A stretch of DNA of 64,000 bases from Maribacter aestuarii (GTDB taxonomy: Bacteria; Bacteroidota; Bacteroidia; Flavobacteriales; Flavobacteriaceae), in contig NZ_CP107031.2 in the NCBI RefSeq assembly GCF_027474845.2, positions 62,001 through 126,000 of the forward strand. The letters are read 5' to 3'. A model generated the notes under the pieces. That model was not told where the DNA came from. It was given only the letters and a program-made list of their open reading frames with translations, and did no database searches. Of this stretch, positions 7,327 to 16,030 are shown in pieces. The translations under genes were made by a program, and so were the position numbers. Each line of letters begins with the position of its first letter. Position 1 is the first letter of the stretch.

Positions 7327-10179
7327 TTACTTACTCAAATACATTTTTCTACGAGCGTACAGGTTGTAAAACTCATCATCCTTAAGGCTATCTATAAATA
7401 AGATACTCTCGCCTGTACTCTTCATTTCAGGTCCAAGGTTCTTATTTACGTTAGGAAATTTATTGAATGAAAAAACCGGTTGTTTGATGGCGAAACCTTC
7501 CAACTCCGGCTTAAAATCGAAATCTTTGACTTTTTTCTCGCCCAACATTACTTTGGTAGCATAATTCACATAAGGTTCTTTATAGGCTTTTGCGATAAAC
7601 GGAACGGTACGGGAAGCACGAGGATTCGCCTCAATAATATAAACCATATCGTCCTTAATGGCGAATTGTATATTAATCAGTCCCACTGTATTTAAGGCCA
7701 AAGCAATCTTCTTGGTGTGGTCCTTAATCTGTTGCATCACAAACTCTCCCAAGTTAAAGGGAGGTAAGGTGGCATTCGAGTCCCCTGAGTGTATGCCACA
7801 AGGTTCAATATGTTCCATGATGCCAATAATGTAAACATCCTTTCCGTCACAAATGGCATCGGCCTCCGCTTCTATGGCACCATCTAAATAGTGGTCTAAC
7901 AAGAGTTTGTTATTAGGTATCTTTCGCAACAAATCCACAACATGTTCCTCTAGCTCCTCCTTGTTAATGACAATTTTCATTCCCTGACCGCCCAATACAT
8001 AAGAAGGTCTAACCAATAGTGGGAAATTCAACTCATCGGCCAACTGCAGTGCCTCATCAGCTGTCTCTGCGACTCCAAATTGTGGATAAGGAATATTGTT
8101 TTCTTTTAAAAGTTCCGAGAAGCTACCTCGATCTTCTGCCAAGTCTAGTGATTCGAAACTGGTCCCGATAATCTTAATCCCGTATTTAGATAGTTTTTCC
8201 GCAAGTTTTAGTGCCGTCTGTCCACCTAATTGGACGATAACACCCTCTGGCTTTTCATGACGAATGATGTCGTAGATATGTTCCCAGAATACCGGTTCAA
8301 AATACAGTTTGTCAGCCGTATCAAAGTCGGTTGAAACCGTTTCCGGGTTACAATTGATCATGATAGTCTCATAACCACATTCAGCGGCAGCAAGAACCCC
8401 ATGTACACAGCAGTAATCAAATTCTATCCCCTGCCCTATCCGGTTGGGTCCCGAACCTAATACTACGATTTTTTTCTTATCGGTGACCACACTGTCGTTT
8501 TCAACATACCTTGTACCATCGGGTTTTTCAATCTCCGCTTCAAAAGTAGAATAGTAATAAGGGGTCATGGCCTTGAATTCGGCAGCACAAGTATCCACTA
8601 ACTTATAGACGCGATTAATTTTTAGCTCCGTTCTTTTGTTGTATACTTCACTCTCGTAACAATCCAACATATGTGCTATCTGACGGTCCGCAAAGCCTTT
8701 CTGTTTTGCTTCCAACAACAAATCTTTGGTCAACGTTGCGATGGTATATTTGGATATTTCCTTTTCCAATTGATAGAGCTCCTCATATTGTTTGAGGAAC
8801 CACATATCAATTTTGGTGATATCATGGATACGACTTAATGGGATTCCCATTTGAATAGCATCATATATGACGAAGACTCTGTCCCAACTAGGAATGGTCA
8901 ACTTACTAATAATCTGGTCGTAATCCTTATAACCTTTTCCATCGGCGCCAAGTCCGTTTCTTTTAATTTCCAATGACTGGGTTGCCTTGTGCAAGGCCTC
9001 TTGAAAGGAACGGCCTATGCCCATTACCTCTCCCACTGATTTCATTTGTAGACCCAAAGTTCTATTGGAACCCTCAAATTTATCAAAGTTCCATCGTGGT
9101 ATTTTAACAATTACGTAATCCAAAGTTGGCTCGAACAAAGCCGAAGTGGATTTTGTAATCTGATTTTCCAATTCGTCCAAAGAATACCCTATAGCGAGTT
9201 TTGTTGCTACTTTCGCAATGGGATAACCGGTAGCTTTTGACGCCAAAGCCGACGATCTTGAGACCCTAGGGTTAATTTCAATGGCAATGATATCTTCCTT
9301 CTCATCCGGACTCACAGCAAACTGTACGTTACAACCGCCCTCAAAGTCCCCGATACTACGCATCATATGTATCGCCATATCTCTCATTTTCTGATAGGTT
9401 CTATCCGATAAGGTCATTGCCGGGGCAACCGTAATGGAGTCCCCTGTATGGATTCCCATGGGGTCCATGTTCTCAATAGCACAAATAATAACAACGTTAT
9501 CGTTCTTGTCGCGGAGCAATTCCAGTTCATATTCCTTCCATCCCATCAAGGCTTTGTCGATCATCACTTCATGTATCGGCGAAATCTCCAATCCATGACT
9601 TAACAATTCATCAAAGTCTTCCGGCTTATAAACGATTGATGCACCTGCTCCTCCAAGGGTGTAAGAAGCTCGGATTACTAATGGAAAACCGAATTCTTGT
9701 GCAATTTCCTTTCCTTGCAAAAACGACGTTGCGGTGGCCTGCGGAGCCATTCCAACCCCTATTTTCAACATTAGTTCCCGGAATTTCTCTCTATCCTCGG
9801 TAATATTTATCGCATCAATATCCACCCCAATCATTTGCACACCAAAATCTTCCCAGATTCCTTTTTTATCGGCTTCTATACAGAGGTTTAGAGCGGTCTG
9901 CCCGCCCATGGTCGGCAATACGGCATCAATCTGTGGGTGTTCCTTTAAGATTTCAATAATCGACTTTGTGGTCAATGGTTTTAGGTAAACATGATCCGCC
10001 ATGGATGGATCTGTCATTATGGTTGCCGGGTTACTATTGATGAGAATAGTCTCTATACCATCTTCTCGAAGGGAACGTAGGGATTGAGAACCAGCGTAAT
10101 CGAACTCACAGGCTTGACCAATAATAATAGGGCCTGAACCTATTATTAAAATCGAATTTAAATCTTTTCTTTTCGGCAT
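7327..10179 (-). CDS. carB: Carbamoyl-phosphate synthase large subunit, lacking the MGS-like domain
   Basis: A 950-residue synthetase subunit with two homologous ATP-grasp halves that make carbamoyl phosphate for pyrimidine and arginine synthesis. N-terminal marks: LIIGSGPIIIGQACEFDYAG and the ATP-binding segments around 130-340. The second half starts with VVLGSGPNRIGQGIEFDYCC near residue 570. The protein ends about 25 residues after LGPEMKSTGE, where E. coli CarB (about 1,073 residues) continues into the MGS-like allosteric domain that binds UMP/IMP and ornithine. I believe this short form is usual in Flavobacteriia. It begins about 30 bases after the rpmH terminator. Confidence 0.95.
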   Translation of the reverse strand: MPKRKDLNSILIIGSGPIIIGQACEFDYAGSQSLRSLREDGIETILINSNPATIMTDPSMADHVYLKPLTTKSIIEILKEHPQIDAVLPTMGGQTALNLCIEADKKGIWEDFGVQMIGVDIDAINITEDREKFRELMLKIGVGMAPQATATSFLQGKEIAQEFGFPLVIRASYTLGGAGASIVYKPEDFDELLSHGLEISPIHEVMIDKALMGWKEYELELLRDKNDNVVIICAIENMDPMGIHTGDSITVAPAMTLSDRTYQKMRDMAIHMMRSIGDFEGGCNVQFAVSPDEKEDIIAIEINPRVSRSSALASKATGYPIAKVATKLAIGYSLDELENQITKSTSALFEPTLDYVIVKIPRWNFDKFEGSNRTLGLQMKSVGEVMGIGRSFQEALHKATQSLEIKRNGLGADGKGYKDYDQIISKLTIPSWDRVFVIYDAIQMGIPLSRIHDITKIDMWFLKQYEELYQLEKEISKYTIATLTKDLLLEAKQKGFADRQIAHMLDCYESEVYNKRTELKINRVYKLVDTCAAEFKAMTPYYYSTFEAEIEKPDGTRYVENDSVVTDKKKIVVLGSGPNRIGQGIEFDYCCVHGVLAAAECGYETIMINCNPETVSTDFDTADKLYFEPVFWEHIYDIIRHEKPEGVIVQLGGQTALKLAEKLSKYGIKIIGTSFESLDLAEDRGSFSELLKENNIPYPQFGVAETADEALQLADELNFPLLVRPSYVLGGQGMKIVINKEELEEHVVDLLRKIPNNKLLLDHYLDGAIEAEADAICDGKDVYIIGIMEHIEPCGIHSGDSNATLPPFNLGEFVMQQIKDHTKKIALALNTVGLINIQFAIKDDMVYIIEANPRASRTVPFIAKAYKEPYVNYATKVMLGEKKVKDFDFKPELEGFAIKQPVFSFNKFPNVNKNLGPEMKSTGESILFIDSLKDDEFYNLYARRKMYLSK

Positions 10180-10208
10180 TTTCTAGTGTCGTATGTTTAG
10201 TTAATGGA

Positions 10209-10244
10209 TAAAAAAAGGTGCTACTTTCGGAAAAGTAACACCTT
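10209..10244 (-). terminator. Intrinsic terminator between rpmH and carB
   Basis: On the minus strand, AAGGTG and TTACTTT pair with AAAGTA and CACCTT around a short loop, followed by seven T residues. It lies about 25 bases past the rpmH stop and about 30 bases before the carB start codon. Confidence 0.8.
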
Positions 10245-10267
10245 AATATTTTAAAAAGTATAATCAT

Positions 10268-10435
10268 TTATTTTTTGTGTCTTGTCTCAGAGGATACAGA
10301 TAGTTTTTTTCTTCCTTTTGCTCTTCTCCTCGCAAGAACTTTTCTTCCGTTTACGGATGCCATGCGTTCCCTAAACCCATGTTTATTCCTTCTTTTACGC
10401 TTTGATGGCTGATATGTTCTTTTTTGTCCGGGCAT
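10268..10435 (-). CDS. rpmH: 50S ribosomal protein bL34
   Basis: A 55-residue, very basic protein read directly from the minus strand. It begins [20 protein letters not shown] and continues with [26 protein letters not shown], the bL34 signature throughout; the Bacteroidota form carries a short [10 protein letters not shown] tail. bL34 is part of the large ribosomal subunit. A promoter matching the Bacteroidota consensus lies upstream (10492-10521), a hairpin occupies the start of the leader, and a terminator follows before carB. Confidence 0.97.
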   Translation of the reverse strand: MPGQKRTYQPSKRKRRNKHGFRERMASVNGRKVLARRRAKGRKKLSVSSETRHKK

Positions 10436-10462
10436 TTTCTAATCCTTTTTATTATTATGAAA

Positions 10463-10489
10463 CCCACGAATCCCTTCGCAAATTCTGGG
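10463..10489 (-). promoter_or_regulatory. 5'-leader hairpin of rpmH
   Basis: On the minus strand CCCAGAAT pairs with ATTC-g-TGGG (one bulged base) around a 10-base loop. With the promoter at 10492-10521, the hairpin would start at or within a few bases of the transcript's 5' end. It could stabilise the mRNA or be part of a ribosomal-protein feedback site; neither is shown. Confidence 0.5.
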
Positions 10490-10491
10490 CG

Positions 10492-10521
10492 CAAATATAC
10501 AAAGAGTTTTTTCTTTCACAA
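10492..10521 (-). promoter_or_regulatory. Promoter of rpmH (Bacteroidota sigma-A type)
   Basis: On the minus strand TTG (10519-10521), a 19-base spacer, then TATATTTG (10492-10499). This fits the TTG-N19-TAnnTTTG pattern of Bacteroidota housekeeping promoters exactly. The predicted start is about 10487, giving a leader of about 50 bases. Confidence 0.75.
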
Positions 10522-10687
10522 GTCTTATCAAAAAAAATATTTTTAGAAATCCGTACACCTCAAAACCTACGTTTTGCCTAATTTTGCCCGAATCGATTTT
10601 GCTAGGTGTACGACGTTACAGTGCCATAATCTTAGCCATCTGATACACATGTAGGGATTTGAAATCCTTCATTTAAAATTTTCAATT

Positions 10688-11203
10688 ATGTTCAATAAAA
10701 ATATTAAACTGGTGATTGCGGGATTGATTATTGCCTATGCCGTTTACCAATTTATAGAAGGATATATAGGAAACGGAGTTTTCCTAATACTACTATCCCT
10801 GATTTTCATTTTTCTCTACTTTAGAAACGAGATGATTCTTTTAGCTTTTTTGAGAATGCGGAAGCAAGATTTGGCAGGCACTCAGAAGTGGTTGAATAAA
10901 ATTAAGAATCCGAAGGCTGCTTTGACACAAAAGCAACAAGGTTATTACAATTACCTACACGGAATAATATTTTCGCAGACCAACCTTACCACGGCAGAAA
11001 AGTATTTTAAAAAAGCGTTGAAGCTTGGCCTCACCATGGATTACGATATTGCTATGGCTAAATTGAGCTTGGCAGGTATAGCCATGCAAAAGCGTAGAAA
11101 AAGGGAAGCCACTATGCTTCTTAACGAGGCAAAAAAACTGGACAAGAACAATATGCTGACCGAACAGATAAAAATGATGCAGCAACAGATGAAAAAAATC
11201 TAG
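10688..11203 (+). CDS. Membrane-anchored TPR-like protein
   Basis: A 171-residue protein. Two hydrophobic segments at about 8-25 and 30-46 form a hairpin anchor. The rest is helical with TPR-like pairs: GYYNYLHGIIFSQTNLTTAEKYFKKALKLG (about 85-115) and KLSLAGIAMQKRRKREATMLLNEAKKLD. The tail is Gln/Met/Lys-rich. Such proteins usually act as assembly or scaffolding factors, but the partner is unknown. A TAATTTTG -7-like box lies at 10579-10586, about 100 bases before the start. Convergent with the lytic transglycosylase gene, 3 bases apart. Confidence 0.72.
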   Translation: MFNKNIKLVIAGLIIAYAVYQFIEGYIGNGVFLILLSLIFIFLYFRNEMILLAFLRMRKQDLAGTQKWLNKIKNPKAALTQKQQGYYNYLHGIIFSQTNLTTAEKYFKKALKLGLTMDYDIAMAKLSLAGIAMQKRRKREATMLLNEAKKLDKNNMLTEQIKMMQQQMKKI

Positions 11204-11206
11204 CGA

Positions 11207-12163
11207 TTATTTAGAGTCTTTATAATAGCCTTTGTTGGGTATTTCTATCGTGTACTTTTTTCTAGAATTATTGTTTAAATACGGCTCACGCAACCAAGGG
11301 TTGTGTCGCTTCAATATTTTGTAGTTGATTTCGTATTTCTGGGCAAAATCGGCGAAACTTGATACAGGCTCGTCAATCTCTACATTAAAGGTCGGTACGG
11401 AATTATACATGTCCTCCTTGTCTATCTGAAATCCATATTTACCAGGATTTGACAATATCTCTTTAATAGCCATGATTCTGAAGACATACCTCCCTGTCTC
11501 ATCGCCCAATAGTAAATCATAATAATCGTCTACCTGTTGAATTCCCATATACTTATTAATGGCACCTGGACCCGCATTGTAGGCCGCTGCTGTCAACGTC
11601 CAACTACCATATCTTGATTTCCACTTATTTAGATATTCACAAGCTACTTCAGTTGATTTCTCTAGGTGGTACCGTTCGTCCACGTTAGAATTTACCTCCA
11701 ACCCATATTCCCTTCCAGTTTCCTTCATTATCTGCCAAAAACCAGTGGCACCTGCATGCGATACTACGTTCGTAAGTCCACTTTCGGCTACCGCCAAGTA
11801 TTTAAAATCATCCGGGATTCCGTTCTTGGCCAGAATAGGCTCTATAATAGGGAAATACTTGTGCGCCCGCTTCATGAGTAATAGTGCATTGGATTGCCAG
11901 TAGGTGTTTACCAAGAACTCGCGGTCTACACGTTCCATAATCTCAGGATCTTCCAATGGCACTTTTTCACCTGCAAAATTTAAATCTTCCGGAATATCAA
12001 TGGATGATATACGGTATTCCTTCGCCACATTTTTTTCTATACTATCGTTCACCACTTTTTGAACGGTTTCCATCTTAGCATCGGTTCCTTGAACCGCAAA
12101 AACCAAAGTACTGATTACAAATAGTACTCCCAATAGCATTAAAATGTTCTTAATAGTTTTCAT
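11207..12163 (-). CDS. Lytic murein transglycosylase (MltD-like, SLT domain)
   Basis: A 318-residue exported enzyme. The N-terminal segment MKTIKNILMLLGVLFVISTLVFA is a signal peptide or anchor. The SLT domain spans about 105-235: AVAESGL near residue 124 holds the catalytic Glu, then GATGFWQIMKETG, and AAAYNAGPGAINKYM. Such enzymes cleave the MurNAc-GlcNAc bond of peptidoglycan to leave 1,6-anhydroMurNAc ends. The C-terminal part (SSFADFAQKYEINYKILKRHNPWL) looks like a degenerate LysM or similar wall-binding unit; MltD proteins usually carry clear LysM repeats. Confidence 0.9.
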   Translation of the reverse strand: MKTIKNILMLLGVLFVISTLVFAVQGTDAKMETVQKVVNDSIEKNVAKEYRISSIDIPEDLNFAGEKVPLEDPEIMERVDREFLVNTYWQSNALLLMKRAHKYFPIIEPILAKNGIPDDFKYLAVAESGLTNVVSHAGATGFWQIMKETGREYGLEVNSNVDERYHLEKSTEVACEYLNKWKSRYGSWTLTAAAYNAGPGAINKYMGIQQVDDYYDLLLGDETGRYVFRIMAIKEILSNPGKYGFQIDKEDMYNSVPTFNVEIDEPVSSFADFAQKYEINYKILKRHNPWLREPYLNNNSRKKYTIEIPNKGYYKDSK

Positions 12164-12263
12164 CCTTTCTCTATATATTTTTTATCAAATATTGATGAAT
12201 ATAAAATTCCACAACATTTTTATTTTTAAGTTCTTACTATCCAAAGGTATTAATACAACAGTC

Positions 12264-12926
12264 TTATTCCAAAATAATTGCAGGGAGGTGTTCATTAAAC
12301 CATTTGGCCCTATGAATTATCATTGTATGGGTACCATTCCCAACCTGTAAGCATTCTTTTATGTTGGAGATGGGGAATACGGTATCCTTAACACCATGAA
12401 TGTGAATTAAGTTTTCAGCATATTCAGTTTGTTCCCAATGCACCATTTGGTGAATACACCAATCTATATAGTATTTATCCCTAACGGATAAGTACTTTTC
12501 ATATAAGGCCAATCTTTTGGTTACCGTTTCCCCAAAGGCGTATTTTGCCAGTAATTCTACATTATTAATTAACCCCGTGGGCAGTAATTTATGGATATTC
12601 GTGTACCGCGCAAAAAGCATTTTTTTTGGTAACTCGGATTTCGTTTTGATGCTGGAAACAATAATAATTTTCCGTACGGGTATTAATTTCGCCATTTCCT
12701 GAACCAATACGCCCCCAAAAGAAACCCCGATTAAAACAGGATTACGGTGAACCACCTTTTTACACATTTTTTCGGCATATTGCTTCAAATCATCTAGTTC
12801 TCCTGGTAATATCCAGTCAAGCACATGTAGCTCAAAGCGCTCGGAGGGTAAGCTCAGGTACTCAAAAATGGTACTGCTAGCCGCCATACCTGGCATTAAA
12901 TAGACGTGGATTTTATCATCTTTCAT
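12264..12926 (-). CDS. Alpha/beta hydrolase
   Basis: A 220-residue alpha/beta-hydrolase fold protein without signal peptide. The nucleophile elbow is GVSFGG (Ser near residue 88); HGVKDTVFP supplies a probable acid Asp near 181 and GNGTHTMIIHRAKWFN the catalytic His near 200. The early HVLDWILPG and YLMPGMAASSTIFEYL form the oxyanion-side loops. Substrate unknown. Divergent from the acetyltransferase gene at 13102; the gap between them holds a plus-strand terminator. Confidence 0.82.
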   Translation of the reverse strand: MKDDKIHVYLMPGMAASSTIFEYLSLPSERFELHVLDWILPGELDDLKQYAEKMCKKVVHRNPVLIGVSFGGVLVQEMAKLIPVRKIIIVSSIKTKSELPKKMLFARYTNIHKLLPTGLINNVELLAKYAFGETVTKRLALYEKYLSVRDKYYIDWCIHQMVHWEQTEYAENLIHIHGVKDTVFPISNIKECLQVGNGTHTMIIHRAKWFNEHLPAIILE

Positions 12927-12971
12927 TTATAGGGAAGTGTATAAAAACTAGGAAAATATGTAATTTTTTAG

Positions 12972-13073
12972 TACTTTTGCTATTCGTCTAGCGAATATTT
13001 TGACAAATTATGTCCTTATACTTTTAGGCGGATTATCTATTAATTACGATTTTGGGAACATCGTAATTTTTTT
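12972..13073 (+). promoter_or_regulatory. Candidate small RNA or attenuator leader with plus-strand terminator
   Basis: A TACTTTTG -7-like box (12972-12979) is followed by a short ATTCG/CGAAT hairpin (12982-12996). A strong intrinsic terminator comes at 13043-13073: ATTACGAT pairs perfectly with ATCGTAAT around a 9-base loop, then seven T residues. No plus-strand gene lies upstream for it to serve; the acetyltransferase ATG follows at 13102. No clear -33 box is seen. Confidence 0.5.
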
Positions 13074-13101
13074 GTCTTAAACCAACACTAAAATCAACTA
13101 T

Positions 13102-13395
13102 ATGAACGATGTTATTATTAAGGACAATGCTTTCTTGCGTCAATTTGAAACAACTGTGGATGGTCATTTAGCCAAAATCGAGTATTCTTCTCAAGAAAGG
13201 AAAGTCTTCTTAACTAAACTTGTAGTACCTGAAGAAATCACCAAGGAAGGTTTTAAAGAGAATTTCATCAAATCCGTTCTTCACCACATTCAGGAAAAAA
13301 ACTTACGTGTGGTACCAACCAGCCCTCATATTGCAGGGTTTTTGAGAAAGAACAGACAGTACAAGGAAATGTTGCCAGTAGGCATCAGAATCTAA
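13102..13395 (+). CDS. GNAT-family N-acetyltransferase, NATD1/YjdJ type
   Basis: A 97-residue single-domain protein resembling the NATD1/YjdJ branch of the GNAT superfamily. It has the pattern VDGHLAKIEYSSQERKVFLTKLVVPEE in the N-terminal sheet and VVPTSPHIAGFLRKNRQYKEML at the end, where this branch carries its conserved Y/F and acyl-CoA binding features. The acceptor substrate of these short GNATs is not known. A terminator lies only 28 bases before the ATG and another follows the stop. Confidence 0.8.
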   Translation: MNDVIIKDNAFLRQFETTVDGHLAKIEYSSQERKVFLTKLVVPEEITKEGFKENFIKSVLHHIQEKNLRVVPTSPHIAGFLRKNRQYKEMLPVGIRI

Positions 13396-13401
13396 AAGAC
13401 A

Positions 13402-13428
13402 AACCTCTCTTCCCGAGAGGTTTTTTTA
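13402..13428 (+). terminator. Intrinsic terminator after the NATD1-like gene
   Basis: ACCTCTC pairs with GAGAGGT around a short loop, followed by a run of seven T residues. Its T-tract touches the end of the convergent mtaB gene. Confidence 0.88.
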
Positions 13429-14754
13429 TACTTCTATTTCAGCTTTGCAAAATTCTATTTTAACCAGTCCGTCCTCGGCAATATCCTTTAGCGTTACTCT
13501 GTGAACCGTGTTTATTAAAAATGGATTCCACGGGGTTCTTACTTTGATATAGTTTTCCGTAAATCCTTGAATGTAGCCGTTTTTGTTCTCGCTTTCAAAG
13601 AGAACTTCCACGTCGTTACCTAATTGACTTTCATAAAATGCCCTTCGTTTTTTAACAGACAAGCCTCTTAACATCCTGCTTCTCTTGTTTCTAATTTTCT
13701 TAGGTACTACCCCATCCATTTTTACGGCCTCTGTATTGTCCCGCTCGGAGTAGGTGAACACGTGTAGGTAGGAAATATCCAACTGGTTCAAATAATTATA
13801 GGTTTCCAGAAAATGCTCTTCGGTTTCTCCCGGAAAACCCACTATTACATCCACACCGATACAGCAATCTGGTATTGTCTTTTTTATTTTTTCAATACGT
13901 TCCGTGTAAAGCCCTGTCAAATAACGTCGTTTCATTAATTTGAGCAACGTGTCACTTCCACTTTGCAAGGGGATATGAAAATGAGGCACGAAAGACTTGC
14001 TATGAGCAACAAAATCAATCGTTTCATTCTTTAATAAATTAGGCTCGATGGAGGATATTCTTAGCCGATGGATTCCGTCGACTTCGTCCAAAGCTTTTAC
14101 CAAATCAAGGAATGTGTGTTCATGCTTTTTATTTCCGAATTCCCCTTTTCCATAATCCCCGATGTTTACCCCGGTCAACACTATTTCTTTAATTCCTTGG
14201 GCGGCAATATCCGACGCATTTTTAAGAACATTCTGAAGTTTATCGCTTCGTGATATACCGCGTGCCAGTGGAATGGTACAATAGGTGCACTTGTAGTCAC
14301 AGCCATCCTGAACCTTTAAAAAGGCCCGTGTTCTATCACCAATAGCATAACTACCTACGTAAAAATCGGCATCCTCAATTTCGCAAGAGTGCACTTCGCC
14401 AAAATCGTTTTTGCTCAAGTCGTTGATATAGTCGGTAATCTTGAACTTTTCTGTTGCTCCTAAGACTAAATCTACGCCATCCACAGCGGCCAGTTCTTCA
14501 GGTTTTAATTGCGCATAACAGCCAACGGCGGCTATAAAGGCTTCCGAATTAGCTTTTTGGGCCTGTTTAACGATTGTTTTGAATTTCTTATCCGCATTAT
14601 CCGTTACAGAGCATGTATTGATGACATACATATCGGCCTTTTCGGAAAAATCAACACGGTCAAATCCCTCGTCAACGAAACTTCGTGCGATCGTAGAAGT
14701 CTCCGAAAAATTGAGCTTGCAACCGAGCGTATAAAAAGCCACTTTCTTTTTCAT
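13426..14754 (-). CDS. mtaB: tRNA t6A37 methylthiotransferase MtaB
   Basis: A 442-residue radical-SAM methylthiotransferase that adds a methylthio group to t6A37 of ANN-decoding tRNAs. N-terminal UPF0004 domain with GCKLNFSETST, NTCSVTDNADKK and AAVGCYAQLKPEE (three cluster-binding Cys); radical-SAM motif CDYKCTYCTIPLARG near 150; C-terminal TRAM-type stretch. The start is the ATG at 14754; the codon before it is a GTG. Ten to thirteen bases after the sugar nucleotidyltransferase stop, so probably in the same operon. Confidence 0.94.
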   Translation of the reverse strand: MKKKVAFYTLGCKLNFSETSTIARSFVDEGFDRVDFSEKADMYVINTCSVTDNADKKFKTIVKQAQKANSEAFIAAVGCYAQLKPEELAAVDGVDLVLGATEKFKITDYINDLSKNDFGEVHSCEIEDADFYVGSYAIGDRTRAFLKVQDGCDYKCTYCTIPLARGISRSDKLQNVLKNASDIAAQGIKEIVLTGVNIGDYGKGEFGNKKHEHTFLDLVKALDEVDGIHRLRISSIEPNLLKNETIDFVAHSKSFVPHFHIPLQSGSDTLLKLMKRRYLTGLYTERIEKIKKTIPDCCIGVDVIVGFPGETEEHFLETYNYLNQLDISYLHVFTYSERDNTEAVKMDGVVPKKIRNKRSRMLRGLSVKKRRAFYESQLGNDVEVLFESENKNGYIQGFTENYIKVRTPWNPFLINTVHRVTLKDIAEDGLVKIEFCKAEIEV

Positions 14755-14767
14755 CACTTTAAAATCC

Positions 14768-15943
14768 TTAGTAATTACGCCATTTTTTGGTCAGTTCAAA
14801 TACATGGTTCAATATATCCGCTTCTGTCTGATTGAACTCCACTCCCCTTCTTGCCATCATTACCTCTGCGGCTTCAAAAGCCTTATTAGGCATGTAAGTA
14901 GAAAACCCTGAGGCACCTCCCCAACTAAAACTGGGTACGAAATTTCTGGGAAAACCCGGAACATAAATATTGGAGTTGACCCCAATAACCGTTCCTGTAT
15001 TGAACATAGTATTGATAGCGGTTTTACTGTGATCACCCATCATTAAACCGCAAAATTGTAATCCCGTATGCTCAAATTTCTCCGTCGCATAATTCCATAA
15101 TCGCACTTTGGCATAATTGTTCTTTAGATTGGAGTTGTTGGAGTCCGCTCCAATATTACACCACTCTCCCAACACCGCGTTTCCTAAATATCCCTCATGA
15201 CCCTTACTGGAATAGCCGAAAATAACCGAATTACTTACCTCTCCACATACTTTACTATGTGGGCCGATAGTAGTGGAGCCGTATAATTTACCACCCATCT
15301 TTATGATGGCTTTTTCACAAAGGGCCAAACCTCCCCTTATAAGGCTTCCTTCCCAAATTTCAGCGTTTTTTCCTATATAAATAGGTCCGTCCGTGGCGTT
15401 GAGTATACTATATTCTACCTTAGCGCCTTCTTCTAAGAATATACGCTCAGGACAGATTAAATTGTTCGTTTTGGAAATGGGTTGACTTTTCCTTCCTTCA
15501 GTAATAAAATCAAAATCGGCCTGTAAGACTTCCTCATTCTTAGAAAAGATATCCCAAGTATGAGCAATCCTAATAATCTTTCCCTCAAATATAATTGAAT
15601 TCATGGACACTAAATCAACATCCTCAACTACTGAACTACTTCTATAAGCAATGATGGTATCTTCTTGAGCCAACGCTTGCCCAAAATCCAATTCTTTAAT
15701 TTTGGCAACTACCTTTTTTGTAGGCAAAAAGGAGCTATCTATAAAGATATTGTCCTGAGTAAGTGTAAGGGAATACTTTTTACTTAAATACTCCTCCGTA
15801 TGGAAAGTACATCCTCTTTTCAAGTACGCTTCCCATTTCTCCCTTATCGTCATGATACCAACCCGTATCTCCGCTACGGGCCTTGTAAAGGTAAATGGCA
15901 GCAAATTATTGCGCATTGGTCCATCAAAAAGAATATAGTTCAT
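14768..15943 (-). CDS. GlmU-like putative sugar nucleotidyltransferase
   Basis: A 391-residue protein. The ATG at 15943 gives MNYILFDGPMRNNLLPFTFTR, the conserved start of the Bacteroidota GlmU-like family; an upstream in-frame codon at 15970 lies against the terminator. The C-terminal half is a left-handed beta-helix of hexapeptides (GPIYIGKNAEIWEGSLIRGG, GEWCNIGADSNNSNLKNNYAKV), as in acyl- or nucleotidyl-transferases. The N-terminal half is divergent from GlmU and its exact sugar phosphate is unknown. It begins about 25 bases after the rpmE2 terminator and is followed by mtaB. Confidence 0.85.
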   Translation of the reverse strand: MNYILFDGPMRNNLLPFTFTRPVAEIRVGIMTIREKWEAYLKRGCTFHTEEYLSKKYSLTLTQDNIFIDSSFLPTKKVVAKIKELDFGQALAQEDTIIAYRSSSVVEDVDLVSMNSIIFEGKIIRIAHTWDIFSKNEEVLQADFDFITEGRKSQPISKTNNLICPERIFLEEGAKVEYSILNATDGPIYIGKNAEIWEGSLIRGGLALCEKAIIKMGGKLYGSTTIGPHSKVCGEVSNSVIFGYSSKGHEGYLGNAVLGEWCNIGADSNNSNLKNNYAKVRLWNYATEKFEHTGLQFCGLMMGDHSKTAINTMFNTGTVIGVNSNIYVPGFPRNFVPSFSWGGASGFSTYMPNKAFEAAEVMMARRGVEFNQTEADILNHVFELTKKWRNY

Positions 15944-15967
15944 GAAGATATTTTTTTGCGAAATTAA

Positions 15968-16002
15968 CAAAAAACGCCTCCGATACTAAGTATCAGAGGC
16001 GT
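15968..16002 (-). terminator. Intrinsic terminator after rpmE2
   Basis: ACGCCTC-N-GATAC pairs with GTATC-N-GAGGCGT (one mismatch) around a 3-base loop, with a six-to-seven T tract on the minus strand. It lies between the rpmE2 stop and the sugar nucleotidyltransferase start. Confidence 0.88.
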
Positions 16003-16030
16003 ATGGTATTTATTATCTGCTAAATGCAGT

